A stretch of 64,000 bases of DNA from Luminiphilus sp. (GCA_028117185.1 JAOHHD010000004.1:8415-72414), one strand, 5' to 3'; positions 38,849 through 51,812 are shown, counted from the stretch's first letter. A program made the numbers and translations. The notes: generated from the letters alone by a model not told the origin.

Positions 38849-39388
38849 GTGTCCGATAGCGCCCAAGACTTTCGGCTGTATATGGTAGGCCCTATGGGCT
38901 CGGGAAAGTCCACTGTGGGTCGGCATCTGGCTGGATTATTACGCTGCCCCTTTATCGACTCAGACGCAGAAATTGTGGCTCGCTCCGGTGCCGACATTCC
39001 TTGGATCTTTGATGTTGAAGGAGAGGTTGGCTTTCGGCGCCGCGAAAGTGCGGTGCTTCAGGACCTCGCCCAACAACCCCAGGCGGTGATTGCAACTGGC
39101 GGTGGCGCGGTGGTGAGTGAGGAAAATCGCACATTAATGGCGCACTCGGGATTGGTAGTCTACCTTGACGTCAGTGTCGAGCAGCAGATGAAAAGAACAG
39201 GCTCAGGAGAGGGCCGCCCCTTGTTACAATGCGGTGACCGGAAGGAGACGCTTGCCAGGCTGATGGCTGAGAGAGCGCCGTTGTATCGCGCGCTGGCAGA
39301 CGTCATTGTGTCGGGGGGCACGGGTAACGCTAAAAAAGTCGCAAAACAAATCCAAGCACAATTAGTCGAGCGTGACTTGTTGCCTTAA
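38849..39388 (+). CDS. aroK: Shikimate kinase
   Basis: AroK phosphorylates shikimate in the path to aromatic amino acids. The 179-residue P-loop kinase has Walker A GPMGSGKSTVGRHLA, the DSDAEI substrate residues and the ATGGGAVV loop. The start is a GTG two bases after the pilQ stop, so the pilus and shikimate genes are linked as in Pseudomonas. Confidence 0.96.
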   Translation: MSDSAQDFRLYMVGPMGSGKSTVGRHLAGLLRCPFIDSDAEIVARSGADIPWIFDVEGEVGFRRRESAVLQDLAQQPQAVIATGGGAVVSEENRTLMAHSGLVVYLDVSVEQQMKRTGSGEGRPLLQCGDRKETLARLMAERAPLYRALADVIVSGGTGNAKKVAKQIQAQLVERDLLP

Positions 39389-39424
39389 AGCCCCTGATGA
39401 TGATTATTCGAGAGCGATCTATCG

Positions 39425-40537
39425 ATGTCGGAACAGTTTCATACAGTAGACGTTAAGCTCGGTGCCGATGGTGGCAAAAACAACGGCAAAGATCGCAGCT
39501 ATCCCATTTCCATTGGAAGAGGGCTCCTGACGGATAACCGTCTGTGGGCAGAGCTTATCGGTTCGCGCGGCGTGGTATTGGTCACCGACGACCAAGTCGG
39601 TCCGCTATACGCAGCGCGTTTACAGTCGGCGCTCCCCGCACTTGATCGGTTAACGCACATTACCTTGCCTGCCGGCGAGCAGCATAAGTCGATGGCGTCA
39701 GTGCAGCAGATCTTAGATGCTGCACTGGCGGATCGCCATGAAAGACAAAGTCTTTTTTTGGCGCTCGGTGGGGGTGTGGTAGGCGATATGACCGGATTCG
39801 CCGCGTCGTTATTTTTACGTGGCGTGGAGTTTGTTCAGATACCGACGACCTTGTTAGCTCAGGTCGATTCTTCGGTGGGCGGTAAAACAGGGGTTAACCA
39901 TCCCATGGGCAAAAATCTAGTCGGTGCTTTTCATCAACCCAAGCACGTCATCATTGATCTCGACACGTTATCCACCTTGCCGGATCGAGAATATGCCGCG
40001 GGACTCGCTGAGGTTATTAAGTACGGACTGATTCGCGATGCGGCTTTTTTTCATTGGTTAGTAGCAGAGGTCAGTGCCTTGCAGGCGCGTGATATTCCGA
40101 CCTTGGCATCGGCAATTGAGCGCAGTTGTGCGATTAAAGCCGCTGTTGTGATGGAGGATGAACAGGAGCGAGGTGTGCGGGCCCATTTAAATTTTGGGCA
40201 TACCTTTGGGCATGCTATTGAGCGGCTTCAAGGTTACGGAGAGTGGCTCCACGGCGAAGCCGTTGCGGCGGGCATGGTCATGGCAGCGCGTCTCTCGGTG
40301 CGCCGCGGCGACCTCGAAACAGAAGTGGTTGATCAGCTCTTGTCCTTTCAGCAACAGGTGGGGCTGCCCGTCAAACCACCCGCTGGACTCACTGCCGCCA
40401 GCTTCTTAGATGCCATGGCGAGCGATAAAAAAGTCACCGCGGGGAAAATCCGCTATATTTTACTCAATCGGTTGGGTGAAGCCTCAGTGGCTGAAGACGT
40501 CACGCTAGACGACATTGCCTGCGTAATCGACGCTTGA
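39425..40537 (+). CDS. aroB: 3-dehydroquinate synthase
   Basis: AroB converts DAHP to 3-dehydroquinate with catalytic NAD+ and a divalent metal. The 370-residue protein has LALGGGVVGDMTGFAA, the PTTLLAQVDSSVGGKTGVN block and metal histidines in FGHTFGHAIE. The N-terminal 25 residues are longer than usual. In many relatives a DamX-like SPOR gene comes next; here gltB follows directly. Confidence 0.96.
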   Translation: MSEQFHTVDVKLGADGGKNNGKDRSYPISIGRGLLTDNRLWAELIGSRGVVLVTDDQVGPLYAARLQSALPALDRLTHITLPAGEQHKSMASVQQILDAALADRHERQSLFLALGGGVVGDMTGFAASLFLRGVEFVQIPTTLLAQVDSSVGGKTGVNHPMGKNLVGAFHQPKHVIIDLDTLSTLPDREYAAGLAEVIKYGLIRDAAFFHWLVAEVSALQARDIPTLASAIERSCAIKAAVVMEDEQERGVRAHLNFGHTFGHAIERLQGYGEWLHGEAVAAGMVMAARLSVRRGDLETEVVDQLLSFQQQVGLPVKPPAGLTAASFLDAMASDKKVTAGKIRYILLNRLGEASVAEDVTLDDIACVIDA

Positions 40538-40556
40538 TCGGCGATGATAACGGCAA

Positions 40557-40585
40557 TTGAGCGCCCCTTTTAGGGCGTGTACACT
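40557..40585 (+). promoter_or_regulatory. Predicted sigma-70 promoter of gltBD
   Basis: TTGAGC and TACACT are separated by 17 bases. Each matches four of six consensus positions. A CGCCC/GGGCG inverted repeat lies within the spacer. Transcription would start about 70 bases before gltB. Confidence 0.45.
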
Positions 40586-40661
40586 ACGTCCCCTTTTGTT
40601 CTGGCCCCGTAGGGGGTCGTTTGGCTGGCTTACAGGCGCCGGCTCACAGACGAAACGTGTT

Positions 40662-43600
40662 ATGACTCATGATTTAAAATCAGAGGCCGGCGCTACGGCA
40701 GCGCCGCGAGGTCTCTACCGCCCCGAAGAATTTCGGGATAACTGCGGATTCGGTTTGATCGCTCATATTAAGGGCGAGGTGAGTCATCGTCTGCTGCAAA
40801 CGGCGATTGAGTCGCTAACCTGTATGACACATCGGGGTGGTATTGCGGCAGATGGCCGCACGGGCGATGGCTGCGGTTTATTGCTACAGATGCCCGATGC
40901 GTTCATGCGCGCTCAGGCAAAGACAACGCTCGGCATCGAACTCGGCGATCATTATGCGGTTGGCATGCTGTTTTTAAGCCAAGACCCCTCGCTTCAGACG
41001 CAGGCGCGTGAGGCGATGACTTCGGCCTTAGGCGCTGAAGGTCTCTCGGTATTGGGATGGCGTGAAGTGCCAGTCGAGCCAGATGTTTGCGGTGAAATCG
41101 CACTCGACCAATTACCGCTCATCGAACAGGTTTTTGTCGATGCAACGGGCATTGATCATGAACACTGCTTAGGGAAATTGTTCACGGCGCGCCGACGCGC
41201 AGAAATGGCGGTTGCTGACGACCCTGATTTCTACATTTGTAGCCTCTCTGATCGCGTGATTTCTTATAAAGGTTTGGTAATGCCAGCTGATCTAGCGCGC
41301 TTTTATCCGGACCTTAATGACCCCTCGCTGGAGACCGCAGTGTGCGTGTTTCACCAGCGCTTTTCGACGAATACGCTACCTCGATGGCCGCTGGCGCAAC
41401 CGTTTCGCATGCTGGCTCATAATGGTGAGATCAATACAATTGAAGGTAATCGCAGTTGGTCTAGAGCGCGCACGCCTAAATTGGCTTCGCCGCTACTCCC
41501 TGATCTGCAATCGCTAGTGCCGTTGGTAAACGCCGAGGGTTCAGACTCGTCGAGCCTCGATAATATGCTCGAGCTTCTCACTACGGGCGGTATTGAGTTA
41601 CCGCGGGCCCTGCGGATGCTGATTCCTCCAGCTTGGCAGAATATTGAAGGCATCGATCCTGATCTCAAAGCGTTTTACCAATACAACGCGATGCATATGG
41701 AACCCTGGGATGGCCCGGCGGGCATTGTCTTAACAGACGGTCGATACGCCTGCTGTTTGTTAGACCGAAATGGATTACGCCCGGCGCGCTGGGTGACGAC
41801 TGATGATGGTTTCATCACTGTCGCATCAGAAATTGGTACCCACGGCTATCGGCCTGAGCAAGTGATTGCCAAAGGGCGGGTAGGTCCGGGACAAATCTTA
41901 GTGGTAGATACCGAAACCGGGCAGGTTCTGCACACCGAGGACATGGACGAGTTACTCAAGGCACGACAGCCCTATAAAAAATGGTTGCGGCAGCACGCCC
42001 GACTTATCTCAGGCAGCTTTGCGGGCGAAGCGGTAGCCGCGATATCGGGTGCTGAGCTCGATATGTATCAGAAAATGTTTCAGGTCAGTTTTGAGGAACG
42101 AGATCAAGTGCTGCGGCCTCTCGCTGAATCAGGCAATGAGGCGGTGGGCTCAATGGGTGACGATACGCCAATGGCGGTGCTGTCTCGTCAGGAACGATCG
42201 CTCTATGAGTTTTTCCGCCAGAAATTTGCGCAGGTGACCAATCCACCGATTGATCCGTTGCGTGAGTCCATTGTGATGTCGCTGGAAGTGGATCTTGGTC
42301 CGGAGCGTAACGTCTTCATTGAGTCTGCAGGGCATGCAGAGCGCATTAGCCTAACGTCACCCGTTTTGTCTCAGGCAAAATTTCAGACCATTGTCGAATT
42401 GTCAGAGGAGGGATTTCGCAGCACGGTGATTGATGCGACCTATGATCCTAGCAAGGCCAATCTACGCGAGACGCTGGAGGCATTGTGCTCTAGTGCGGAG
42501 GCCGCAGTTCGCGATGGGTTCCAGATTTTAGTTCTGTCGGATCGACAAATTGCCGAATCGCGAGTGCCTATCCATAGCCTGTTAGTGACGGGTGCGGTGC
42601 ATCATCATTTAATTCGAGTGGGTTTGCGGTCCGAGTGCAACCTCGTTATCGAGTCAGGTAGCGCGCGTGACTCGCATCATGTGGCCTGTTTGTTAGGGTT
42701 CGGTGCAACGGCTATTTACCCTTATGTGGCCTACAGTGTTATTGAAGATCTCTTGGCACGCGGTGAGCTGTTGGGTGACCCACAGGTATGCCAGAAAAAC
42801 TTCCGCAAGGGGATTAACAAGGGTCTGCTTAAGATCATGTCCAAAATGGGCATTTCAGCCGTTAATTCGTATCGTGGGGCGCAGCTGTTTGAGGCTGTAG
42901 GCCTTGATACGGAGTTGGTGGATATCGCTTTCACAGGCGTCACGTCGCGTATCGGCGGCGTATCGCTTGAGCAGTTAGAAAAGGATCATTGGCAAGTGGC
43001 AAGCCGCGCTCGATCCCGTCGTAAAACGATGGATCAAGGTGGCCTCCTCAAATATGTCCACGGGGGTGAGTATCATGCTTACAACCCAGATGTGGTCATG
43101 AGCCTGCAATCTGCGGTCGTCAGCGGTGAGTATCGTGATTATCAAGCCTATGCCACGCACTGTAACGACAGGCCTGTGGTCGCCTTGCGCGATTTGCTCA
43201 CGCTAAAACTTGCCGAGACGCCTGTGCCCCTCGAGGAGGTAGAGCCGATCGAAGCTATCTTCCGTCGTTTCGATTCTGCGGGCATGTCTCTCGGTGCACT
43301 GTCGCCAGAAGCACATGAGTCGCTGGCCATGGGTATGAACCAAATTGGCGCTAGATCGAATAGTGGCGAGGGTGGGGAGGATCCTAGCCGATTTGGCACT
43401 AACCGCGTATCGAAAATCAAGCAAATTGCCTCGGGTCGCTTTGGCGTGACGCCGCATTATCTGGTCAACGCTGAGGTGTTGCAGATCAAAGTGGCTCAGG
43501 GGGCGAAGCCAGGTGAGGGTGGTCAGCTACCGGGTGGAAAGGTGAATGAGCTCATCGCGCGGCTGCGCTATTCCGTTCCTGGCGTGACGCTGATTTCGCC

Positions 43601-45143
43601 ACCGCCGCACCATGACATTTACTCGATTGAGGATCTGGCACAGCTGATTTTCGATTTGAAGCAAGTCAACCCCGATGCATTGGTGTCGGTAAAGCTGGTC
43701 TCGGAGCCCGGTGTCGGTACGATTGCCGCGGGTGTCACAAAAGCTTACGCCGATTTAATCACTATTTCCGGTTACGACGGCGGGACCGCCGCTAGCCCGC
43801 TGACCTCAATCCGTTACGCGGGCTCGCCGTGGGAGCTGGGTTTAGCAGAGGTGCAGCAAACATTGCGCGGTAATCGTCTCCGCGGTCGGGTTCGATTGCA
43901 GGCTGACGGTGGAATGAAAACAGGGCTCGATGTGGTGAAAGCTGCCATCTTGGGTGCAGAGAGTTTTGGGTTTGGTACCGCACCCATGGTAGCGATGGGC
44001 TGCAAGTATTTGCGTATTTGCCATCTCAATAATTGCGCTACCGGTGTCGCTACCCAGAATGCTCAGCTGCGGGAAACCCACTTTGTGGGTGACGTGGAGC
44101 GCGTGGTCAATTTCTTTACGTTTGTTGCCACTGAAACCCGAGAGTGGCTCGCCAAGTTGGGTGTCCGCAAACTGGAGGAGTTAATCGGCCGCGTTGATTT
44201 ATTGGAGCGCCTCCCTGGAGAGACAGCGAAGCAACAGAGTTTGAACTTAGATCCCATTTTGTGGGTTGATGAGCAGGCGACGGATCAGCCGCAGTTCTGT
44301 CAAGTAGACAGCAACGATCCGTTCGATACCGCCGATAAGGCGAATCAAATGATTACGGATATCCTGCCGGCGATCGACGCGGGGAGCGGTGGAGAATTCG
44401 CTTACAGTATCACCAACTGTGATCGCTCGATTGGTGCGCGCCTGTCTGGCGAAATTGCAAAACGGCATGGTAATACGGGGATGGAAAAGAACCCCATTAC
44501 CATTCGCTTAACCGGCACTGCGGGTCAGAGTTTTGGCGTCTGGAACGCGGGCGGACTGCACATGTACCTCGAGGGCGACAGTAATGACTATGTCGGCAAG
44601 GGCATGGCCGCTGGCAAATTGGTCATCTCCCCGCCCCGAGGTAGCCGCTTTGAAAGCCGGCACACCAGCATTATTGGCAATACGTGTCTCTATGGTGCGA
44701 CGGGTGGACGCCTTTTTGCAGCGGGCGTGGCGGGTGAACGTTTTGCTGTGCGAAATTCAGGTGCTCACGCCGTGATCGAGGGTGCGGGTGATCACTGCTG
44801 TGAATATATGACGGGTGGGTTGGTAACGGTATTGGGCTCGACTGGTGTCAATTTTGGCGCGGGTATGACCGGCGGTCTGGCTTTTGTCCTTGACGAAGAC
44901 CGCGCGTTTATTGATCGCTATAACAGCGAATTGGTGGAAATTCATCGAGTAGCAGCTGAGTCTATGGAAGCTCATCGCCACTTTTTACGCGATAACATTC
45001 GCGAGTTTGTCGACGAAACCGGCTCAGCGTGGGGTGCTCACTTGCTCGAAAACTTCGAAGACTACGTCGGTAGATTCTGGTTGGTTAAACCCAAGGCGGC
45101 CGACATTAATCAACTCCTCTCGCGATTGCGAGAGACAGACTGA
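40662..45143 (+). CDS. gltB: Glutamate synthase large subunit
   Basis: GltB with GltD makes two glutamates from glutamine and 2-oxoglutarate using NADPH. The 1493-residue protein has a short propeptide ending before cysteine 28 (RDN then [11 protein letters not shown]), the amidotransferase nucleophile once cleaved. It also has the central domain, the FMN-binding synthase domain ([14 protein letters not shown], a 3Fe-4S cluster site [14 protein letters not shown]) and the C-terminal GXGXG beta-helix. The ATG at 40662 fits the propeptide; an upstream open frame (40557) covers the promoter. Confidence 0.96.
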   Translation: MTHDLKSEAGATAAPRGLYRPEEFRDNCGFGLIAHIKGEVSHRLLQTAIESLTCMTHRGGIAADGRTGDGCGLLLQMPDAFMRAQAKTTLGIELGDHYAVGMLFLSQDPSLQTQAREAMTSALGAEGLSVLGWREVPVEPDVCGEIALDQLPLIEQVFVDATGIDHEHCLGKLFTARRRAEMAVADDPDFYICSLSDRVISYKGLVMPADLARFYPDLNDPSLETAVCVFHQRFSTNTLPRWPLAQPFRMLAHNGEINTIEGNRSWSRARTPKLASPLLPDLQSLVPLVNAEGSDSSSLDNMLELLTTGGIELPRALRMLIPPAWQNIEGIDPDLKAFYQYNAMHMEPWDGPAGIVLTDGRYACCLLDRNGLRPARWVTTDDGFITVASEIGTHGYRPEQVIAKGRVGPGQILVVDTETGQVLHTEDMDELLKARQPYKKWLRQHARLISGSFAGEAVAAISGAELDMYQKMFQVSFEERDQVLRPLAESGNEAVGSMGDDTPMAVLSRQERSLYEFFRQKFAQVTNPPIDPLRESIVMSLEVDLGPERNVFIESAGHAERISLTSPVLSQAKFQTIVELSEEGFRSTVIDATYDPSKANLRETLEALCSSAEAAVRDGFQILVLSDRQIAESRVPIHSLLVTGAVHHHLIRVGLRSECNLVIESGSARDSHHVACLLGFGATAIYPYVAYSVIEDLLARGELLGDPQVCQKNFRKGINKGLLKIMSKMGISAVNSYRGAQLFEAVGLDTELVDIAFTGVTSRIGGVSLEQLEKDHWQVASRARSRRKTMDQGGLLKYVHGGEYHAYNPDVVMSLQSAVVSGEYRDYQAYATHCNDRPVVALRDLLTLKLAETPVPLEEVEPIEAIFRRFDSAGMSLGALSPEAHESLAMGMNQIGARSNSGEGGEDPSRFGTNRVSKIKQIASGRFGVTPHYLVNAEVLQIKVAQGAKPGEGGQLPGGKVNELIARLRYSVPGVTLISPPPHHDIYSIEDLAQLIFDLKQVNPDALVSVKLVSEPGVGTIAAGVTKAYADLITISGYDGGTAASPLTSIRYAGSPWELGLAEVQQTLRGNRLRGRVRLQADGGMKTGLDVVKAAILGAESFGFGTAPMVAMGCKYLRICHLNNCATGVATQNAQLRETHFVGDVERVVNFFTFVATETREWLAKLGVRKLEELIGRVDLLERLPGETAKQQSLNLDPILWVDEQATDQPQFCQVDSNDPFDTADKANQMITDILPAIDAGSGGEFAYSITNCDRSIGARLSGEIAKRHGNTGMEKNPITIRLTGTAGQSFGVWNAGGLHMYLEGDSNDYVGKGMAAGKLVISPPRGSRFESRHTSIIGNTCLYGATGGRLFAAGVAGERFAVRNSGAHAVIEGAGDHCCEYMTGGLVTVLGSTGVNFGAGMTGGLAFVLDEDRAFIDRYNSELVEIHRVAAESMEAHRHFLRDNIREFVDETGSAWGAHLLENFEDYVGRFWLVKPKAADINQLLSRLRETD

Positions 45144-46577
<1,434 letters not shown>

Positions 46578-46654
46578 GCCGCTACTGTTTTTGCAAATCG
46601 TGATATGACCGACACTGCGTTGAAACCTAAGAAGATGAGAAGAGAGTCGACAAC

Positions 46655-47716
46655 ATGACCACCTTAGAAAACGATCGATTTCTGCGTGCACTCATGCGTG
46701 AACCCGTAGATCGAACGCCGCTTTGGATGATGCGTCAGGCGGGCCGGTACCTGCCAGAGTATCGCGAGATACGGGCCGAAGCCGGTAGCTTTATGAACTT
46801 ATGCACTAATCCTGAGCTCGCCTGTGAGGTGACACTGCAGCCGTTACGGCGGTACGCCATGGATGCAGCCATTTTGTTCTCTGATATTTTGACAGTGCCA
46901 GACGCACTGGGTCTGGGGCTGTACTTTTCAGAGGGAGAGGGCCCTCGCTTCGAGCGGCCGATTTCGACCGCTGCCGACATTAACGCACTGGATCCAGCGC
47001 GTGCTTCGAGTGAGCTTGGTTATGTCATGGATGCGGTATCGCTGATTCGTCGAGAGCTGAAAGGCAGTATTCCATTGATCGGTTTTGCCGGTAGCCCATG
47101 GACTTTGGCGACTTACATGGTGGAGGGCGCCTCGAGTAAAGATTTTGCCAAAGTGAAGTCATTGGCCTTCAATGAACCGGAGCTGATGCATCAGCTGTTG
47201 TCAAAACTGGCGACATCGGTGGCGGCTTATTTGAGTGAGCAGATTCGCAGTGGTGCGCAGGCGGTACAAATATTTGATACCTGGGGCGGGTCATTGAGCC
47301 ATAACGCATATCGCGAGTTTTCCTTGCGCTACATGGCAGAGATTATTGATCAGTTACCGAGAGAAGCGGACGGCCGCAAAGTGCCGGTGATCGTCTTTAC
47401 CAAGGGCGGTGGGCAATGGTTGGAAGCCATTGCCGACTGCGGCGCCGATGCGGTGGGGTTGGATTGGACGACTGATATCGGTGCGGCGCGGGAGAGAGTG
47501 GGGGATCGGGTCTGCTTGCAGGGTAATATGGATCCGACGCTACTCAATGCATCGCCTGAGCGTATTCGAGAGGAGGTGGGGCAGATCCTGAGCTCGTATG
47601 GAGAAGGCAGCGGTCACGTGTTCAATTTAGGACACGGGATCACACCAGGCATTAATCCCGATCATGTTGCTGCGATGGTGAATGCGGTGGTGGAGCTTTC
47701 GCCCGCCTACCACTGA
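46655..47716 (+). CDS. hemE: Uroporphyrinogen decarboxylase
   Basis: HemE decarboxylates uroporphyrinogen III to coproporphyrinogen III in haem synthesis. The 353-residue TIM-barrel protein has the N-terminal signature [16 protein letters not shown] and the [13 protein letters not shown] block with the catalytic aspartate. Its 3' end overlaps the convergent cysE by ten bases. Confidence 0.97.
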   Translation: MTTLENDRFLRALMREPVDRTPLWMMRQAGRYLPEYREIRAEAGSFMNLCTNPELACEVTLQPLRRYAMDAAILFSDILTVPDALGLGLYFSEGEGPRFERPISTAADINALDPARASSELGYVMDAVSLIRRELKGSIPLIGFAGSPWTLATYMVEGASSKDFAKVKSLAFNEPELMHQLLSKLATSVAAYLSEQIRSGAQAVQIFDTWGGSLSHNAYREFSLRYMAEIIDQLPREADGRKVPVIVFTKGGGQWLEAIADCGADAVGLDWTTDIGAARERVGDRVCLQGNMDPTLLNASPERIREEVGQILSSYGEGSGHVFNLGHGITPGINPDHVAAMVNAVVELSPAYH

Positions 47717-48531
47717 GAGTCTGGGATCGCGTGATCCATATCGAGTGCGGGAGAGTTAGAAGTTGGTTTGCCAACGACTTTTGCTGGCACACCCGCCACT
47801 GTTGTGTGGGCAGGCACATCTTGTAGCACGACTGAGCCGGCACCTACCTTGGCACCTTCGCCAACATAAATATTGCCGAGTATCGTGGCACCCGCACTGA
47901 TTAAAACGCCATCGCCGATTTTCGGGTGACGATCGCCGTCTTCTTTACCAGTGCCGCCCAATGTGACTGACTGTAATATCGATACGCGATTCCCCACTAT
48001 TGCGGTTTCGCCGACGACGAGTCCCGTAGCGTGATCAAGCATGATGCCGTGCCCGAAGCGCGCAGCAGGATGTATATCGATACCAAACTGCCGTGCCATT
48101 TGGCTCTGTAAAAAATGCGCCAAGGGTTTACGGTTGTGCGTCCATAACCAATGGCCAATACGGTGAATTTGCAGCGCCTGAAAGCCCTTGAAGTACAGAA
48201 ACGGCAGGTAGAGTTCGTGGCAGGCAGAGTCACGATCGATAATGGCGTTAAGGTCTTCGCGAATAGCGCTTCGTATACCGCTGTCGTCTTGCAACGCTTC
48301 TAAAATCACCTCACGCAACATCATTGCCGGTGCGGTAGGACTACCCAGCAAGTTCGCGAGATGGAAGCTTAAAGCACTCTCTAGCTCGTCGTGATTGAGA
48401 ATCGTCGCGTGCAAGAAGCTGGCCAATATAGGCTCTGCAGCGGCAGTATCGCGTGTCTCTCGGCGAATGCGCTCCCAGATGGGGTCGCCCTGTTCGATCT
48501 GCTTAATGTTGTCGCGTTGTGTTGCGGTCAT
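47707..48531 (-). CDS. cysE: Serine O-acetyltransferase
   Basis: CysE acetylates serine with acetyl-CoA in the first step of cysteine synthesis. The 274-residue protein has the N-terminal helical domain ([20 protein letters not shown]) and a left-handed beta-helix of hexapeptide repeats. The active-site region is [24 protein letters not shown]. It converges on hemE. The next upstream gene, a TrmB-like methyltransferase, is in the same direction. Confidence 0.95.
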   Translation of the reverse strand: MTATQRDNIKQIEQGDPIWERIRRETRDTAAAEPILASFLHATILNHDELESALSFHLANLLGSPTAPAMMLREVILEALQDDSGIRSAIREDLNAIIDRDSACHELYLPFLYFKGFQALQIHRIGHWLWTHNRKPLAHFLQSQMARQFGIDIHPAARFGHGIMLDHATGLVVGETAIVGNRVSILQSVTLGGTGKEDGDRHPKIGDGVLISAGATILGNIYVGEGAKVGAGSVVLQDVPAHTTVAGVPAKVVGKPTSNSPALDMDHAIPDSQW

Positions 48532-48616
48532 GGTCTAACGCTCTGTCGCACAGTGCTCATTCACTGTGCTGATAAGTGTAGCGAAAGCGGAGCGTATATC
48601 AGGTTTTGTCCGGATA

Positions 48617-49348
48617 CTAGCTGGAGAATGACCCTTGGAAACGCCATAGCGTGTGCCCACGCTCATGATATTTGCGCTCAAACAAGGTGAGCGGTGGATC
48701 GGGCGTAAAGGTTTCTAAGGCGCCTGATAACCCGATCAACTCGGCGGCTTGCGTAAATTCCGTTGCGTATACCTGCCAATTACTGCGCATTTGCAGCTGA
48801 CCCCCCAGTTTCGCCAGCAGCGGAAAAGCGCCGTGACCGTGAACCCGGCGTCTCAACTGTGAGGCCTTGGGCCAAGGATTTGGGTACAGCATCCAATGGG
48901 CTGCTAAAGACATGTTCGCCTCGACCAGGCAGCGCCAAAAAGATTCCGCTTCCGCTTGTAAGAGGAGGTAATTCTGTTGCCCCAGCACTTGATGCTTGGC
49001 TAATCGAGAAGCCGACTGATCGATGCCCACCACTAAAGCCTCCGGGTGCTGAGTGGCGAGCACCGCAGTACTCATGCCGGTACCGCAGTAGGAATCTAAG
49101 ATGAGGGGCCTGGGGTCGTAGCGGTAGCGTGATTGCAGTTGTTGAAAAGCGTTTTGTGTGTGACTGGGGCAGGGTTTTCGCCACGGGTGCGCAAGATGAT
49201 GGCGCACAATGCGTTCCAGGTCTGAGTGGGGTGACGCCTGCTGGGTTTGGATGGCAGTATGGGTGGCGTCGGACGGTTCTGTTTGCGCAGTTGAATTCAC
49301 CTTGCCATCATACCGCGCTATGACATCTTTGACGGATAAGGACGACAT
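48617..49348 (-). CDS. SAM-dependent methyltransferase, TrmB (tRNA m7G46) family
   Basis: This 243-residue protein has a SAM-binding motif (LILDSYCGTGMSTAVLA) and the TrmB-type PNPWPK motif in MLYPNPWPKASQLRRRV. The C-terminal FERKYHERGHTLWRF is also characteristic of the family. TrmB methylates guanine 46 of tRNAs. The glycine-rich motif reads CGTGMST and not the usual GxGxG, so it may be a divergent paralogue. Its start lies two bases from that of the divergent acyltransferase, and has no clear ribosome binding site. Confidence 0.75.
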   Translation of the reverse strand: MSSLSVKDVIARYDGKVNSTAQTEPSDATHTAIQTQQASPHSDLERIVRHHLAHPWRKPCPSHTQNAFQQLQSRYRYDPRPLILDSYCGTGMSTAVLATQHPEALVVGIDQSASRLAKHQVLGQQNYLLLQAEAESFWRCLVEANMSLAAHWMLYPNPWPKASQLRRRVHGHGAFPLLAKLGGQLQMRSNWQVYATEFTQAAELIGLSGALETFTPDPPLTLFERKYHERGHTLWRFQGSFSS

Positions 49349-49350
49349 TA

Positions 49351-50079
49351 GTGCGAGAGGATCTCCGCCCTTACTGGGTTAAACGGGCTTATCTTGTCTT
49401 GAGAGACTGCTGGATTGATTGGTTTGTCAGGCCTCGCTGTGTTCAGTTGGGGCCCTACGCCAACATTATGTCGCCTTGGTATGTCGATATCTCGGGGCCT
49501 AATATCGCCATTGGCCACTCTTTTACCGCGATCAACACCGCCAGTCAGCGAGTGCAGATTGGTGTCTGGGGTCGGGCGCCCGGTGAGGGTCAGATTACCT
49601 TGGGTAATGCTTGTCTTATGAGCCCGGGATCACGCATTAGCGCCAGCGATGCCATTACATTGGGCGACGGCTGCATGCTCGCCAATGGCGCTTATATTAC
49701 CGACTCAGATTGGCATGGCTTGTATGACCGTATCGATCGCGCTGCTGAGGCTACCCCCGTTTATCTTGGTGCCAATGTGTGGGTGGGTGACCACGCTACC
49801 GTACTCAAAGGGGTGACGATCGGCGATAACAGCATTGTTGCGGCCCAGGCTGTCGTGACTAGCGATGTGCCTGCGAATGTCGTCGTGGCGGGTAATCCCG
49901 CTAAAGTGATCAAAGCGCTAGACCCTGACGCCGAGCGCTACACCCGGTCAGATCTGTACGCAGACCCCGCCAAAACCGCGCAACAATTCAAAGAGTTGGA
50001 CCACTACGTGCTCAACAAAAACACCTTTTGGCGTTGGTTTTGGACGCTGCTTTATCCTCGTGCTCGGCGCGAGCGGTGA
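49351..50079 (+). CDS. Hexapeptide-repeat acyltransferase (LbH, CatB/LacA-like)
   Basis: This 242-residue protein has a left-handed beta-helix with repeats such as ISASDAITLGDGCMLANGAY and VWVGDHATVLKGVTIGDNSI. The pattern is that of xenobiotic or sugar O-acetyltransferases. The likely catalytic histidine is in DSDWHGLYD. The GTG start has AAGGA eight bases upstream. The substrate is unknown. Its 3' end is one base from the end of convergent srkA. Confidence 0.8.
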   Translation: MREDLRPYWVKRAYLVLRDCWIDWFVRPRCVQLGPYANIMSPWYVDISGPNIAIGHSFTAINTASQRVQIGVWGRAPGEGQITLGNACLMSPGSRISASDAITLGDGCMLANGAYITDSDWHGLYDRIDRAAEATPVYLGANVWVGDHATVLKGVTIGDNSIVAAQAVVTSDVPANVVVAGNPAKVIKALDPDAERYTRSDLYADPAKTAQQFKELDHYVLNKNTFWRWFWTLLYPRARRER

Positions 50080-50080
50080 G

Positions 50081-51055
50081 TTATAGGAGCCTCAGCGGGG
50101 GTTCTTCCAGTAGCGATAACTGCTCTCTCAGCGCGAGAATTTGATCAGCCCAATAGCGTGGCTGGCCAAACCAAGGAAAAGCGGCAGGAAAAGCGGGGTC
50201 ATCCCACCGTCGTGCCAACCAAGCGCTGTAGTAGACCATGCGTGCGGTGCGCAGTGCTTCGATCCATTTCACCTCGCGCGCATCGAAATCCTGAAATTCC
50301 TCATAGCCCGCAATCAGCTCCGACAGTTGGCGCTCACGCTGATTGCGATCGCCTGATAAAAACATCCACAGATCCTGAATAGCAGGCCCGGTCACGCAGT
50401 CATCTAAGTCGACAAAGTGCGGTGTTTCGTCGCGCCACAAAATATTACCCACGTGGCAGTCGCCATGCAGACGAATACCCTGCCGTGGGTTGTAATCGGC
50501 CATGAGTGCGCTGGCACGCTCGACCAGATCATCACCCAGTGTGCTCCAGGCCGGCTGCAGCTCGTTGGGTATCCAGTTTTCCGCGAGGTAACGAATGGGC
50601 TCGACTAACCAACGCTGCAGCGAATAGTCGATGCGCTCGTCAAAATGCTTGGCGCGCCCCACGCCGTGCATCCGCCCGAGAGTGCGGCCCAGACCCAAAA
50701 GGTGGTCCGCGTTATCGAGTTCTGGGGCATGACCTCCGCGACGAGGAAAGATGGCGATGAGGTACCCCTCTGCTTCATGCAGGGTTTGCCCATTGATATT
50801 CATGGGCGCCACGACAGAGAGTTCTGCTGCGGTGAGCTCTTGCGTAAAGTCATGCTCTTCTTGGATCTGTGCACGCGTCCAGCGTCCGGGGCGATAAAAC
50901 TTGGCAATGACCGGTTCGGCATCCTCCAAGCCAAATTGATAAACGCGGTTTTCGTAACTGTTGAGTGCCAAGATGCGCAGGTCGCCGAGCAACCCGATGG
51001 ACTCGACACAGCTAATGACGTTATCGGGCGTTAGGCTCTCGTAGGGATGGTTCAT
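50081..51055 (-). CDS. srkA: Stress response kinase A (YihE/RdoA)
   Basis: SrkA is a eukaryotic-like Ser/Thr kinase that protects against toxin-mediated death in enterobacteria. The 324-residue protein has the APH/choline kinase fold with VIAKFYRPGRW (ATP lysine), the Brenner motif IRLHGDCHVGNILW and the metal-binding FVDLDDCVTGP. The ATG at 51055 is preceded by GGGGAGG at six bases. The 5' end overlaps the end of the ComF-family gene by 35 bases. Confidence 0.92.
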   Translation of the reverse strand: MNHPYESLTPDNVISCVESIGLLGDLRILALNSYENRVYQFGLEDAEPVIAKFYRPGRWTRAQIQEEHDFTQELTAAELSVVAPMNINGQTLHEAEGYLIAIFPRRGGHAPELDNADHLLGLGRTLGRMHGVGRAKHFDERIDYSLQRWLVEPIRYLAENWIPNELQPAWSTLGDDLVERASALMADYNPRQGIRLHGDCHVGNILWRDETPHFVDLDDCVTGPAIQDLWMFLSGDRNQRERQLSELIAGYEEFQDFDAREVKWIEALRTARMVYYSAWLARRWDDPAFPAAFPWFGQPRYWADQILALREQLSLLEEPPLRLL

Positions 51056-51812
51056 GATGGGCCTCCCCATTACACAGGGCACCATGGTACCGCGTAAGTG
51101 GTGAGCCCGGTTCGGGCGTTCGCGCCAAACACCATACCGTGACCCTTTTGGCGCCAGCTTTGAGGCAGGCTGCGGCTGCTGCGTTAACAGTGGCGCCAGT
51201 GGTCATAACGTCGTCGATTAACACCACGCGAGTGTCTCGAACTTTCGCGTTGACCGCGAAGCGGTCATGCTGGTTGCGCCAGCGAGCTGAACGATTGAGA
51301 CGGTGCTGGGTGGCACCAGAACGGGTGTTACGTAACCACGGCTCGACCGGTAACGAGTGTGGATGTGCTGCACTGATCGCTTGTGCCAGCACCCTGGTGT
51401 GGTCGAAGCCACGATATAACTGGCGTCGCCACTGAGTGGGTATGGGTACCAATATCAAGGAACCCAGTGGCGGCATGGTGGCAAAGGCCTCTTTGATAAA
51501 CAACGATGCGAGCAACGGAGACAGCTGAGGCTGATGCTGAAATTTCCACAAATGAATGAGGTCTCGGATGCCCGCTTGCATTAAAAATGGCGCGCGCGAT
51601 TGAGCGAAGTAAAGCGGGTACTGATGACAGCGCGTGCAGTGGTTGAACGCCCTCGTTGCGGTCATGCCGGCGGAGGGCAATGCACAGCGGGGGCAGGCGG
51701 GGTGATTGCGCGGCAAGCGCTGATCACAGTCATCGCATATCCCCTTAGTAGATGAGTGCGTTTGCTGGCAGAGGATACAAACGGCCGGTGCAAGCCATTG
51801 GATGGCCTTCAT
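51021..51812 (-). CDS. ComF family phosphoribosyltransferase-like protein
   Basis: This 263-residue protein has an N-terminal zinc finger (CILCQQTHSSTKGICDDC and CPRC, CTRC pairs) and a C-terminal phosphoribosyltransferase-like domain with the PRPP loop VVLIDDVMTTGAT. ComF proteins take part in DNA uptake in naturally competent bacteria, next to type IV pili functionally. The ATG at 51812 was chosen because the family begins near there; the frame is open to 51941. Confidence 0.9.
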   Translation of the reverse strand: MKAIQWLAPAVCILCQQTHSSTKGICDDCDQRLPRNHPACPRCALPSAGMTATRAFNHCTRCHQYPLYFAQSRAPFLMQAGIRDLIHLWKFQHQPQLSPLLASLFIKEAFATMPPLGSLILVPIPTQWRRQLYRGFDHTRVLAQAISAAHPHSLPVEPWLRNTRSGATQHRLNRSARWRNQHDRFAVNAKVRDTRVVLIDDVMTTGATVNAAAAACLKAGAKRVTVWCLARTPEPGSPLTRYHGALCNGEAHHEPSLREPNAR

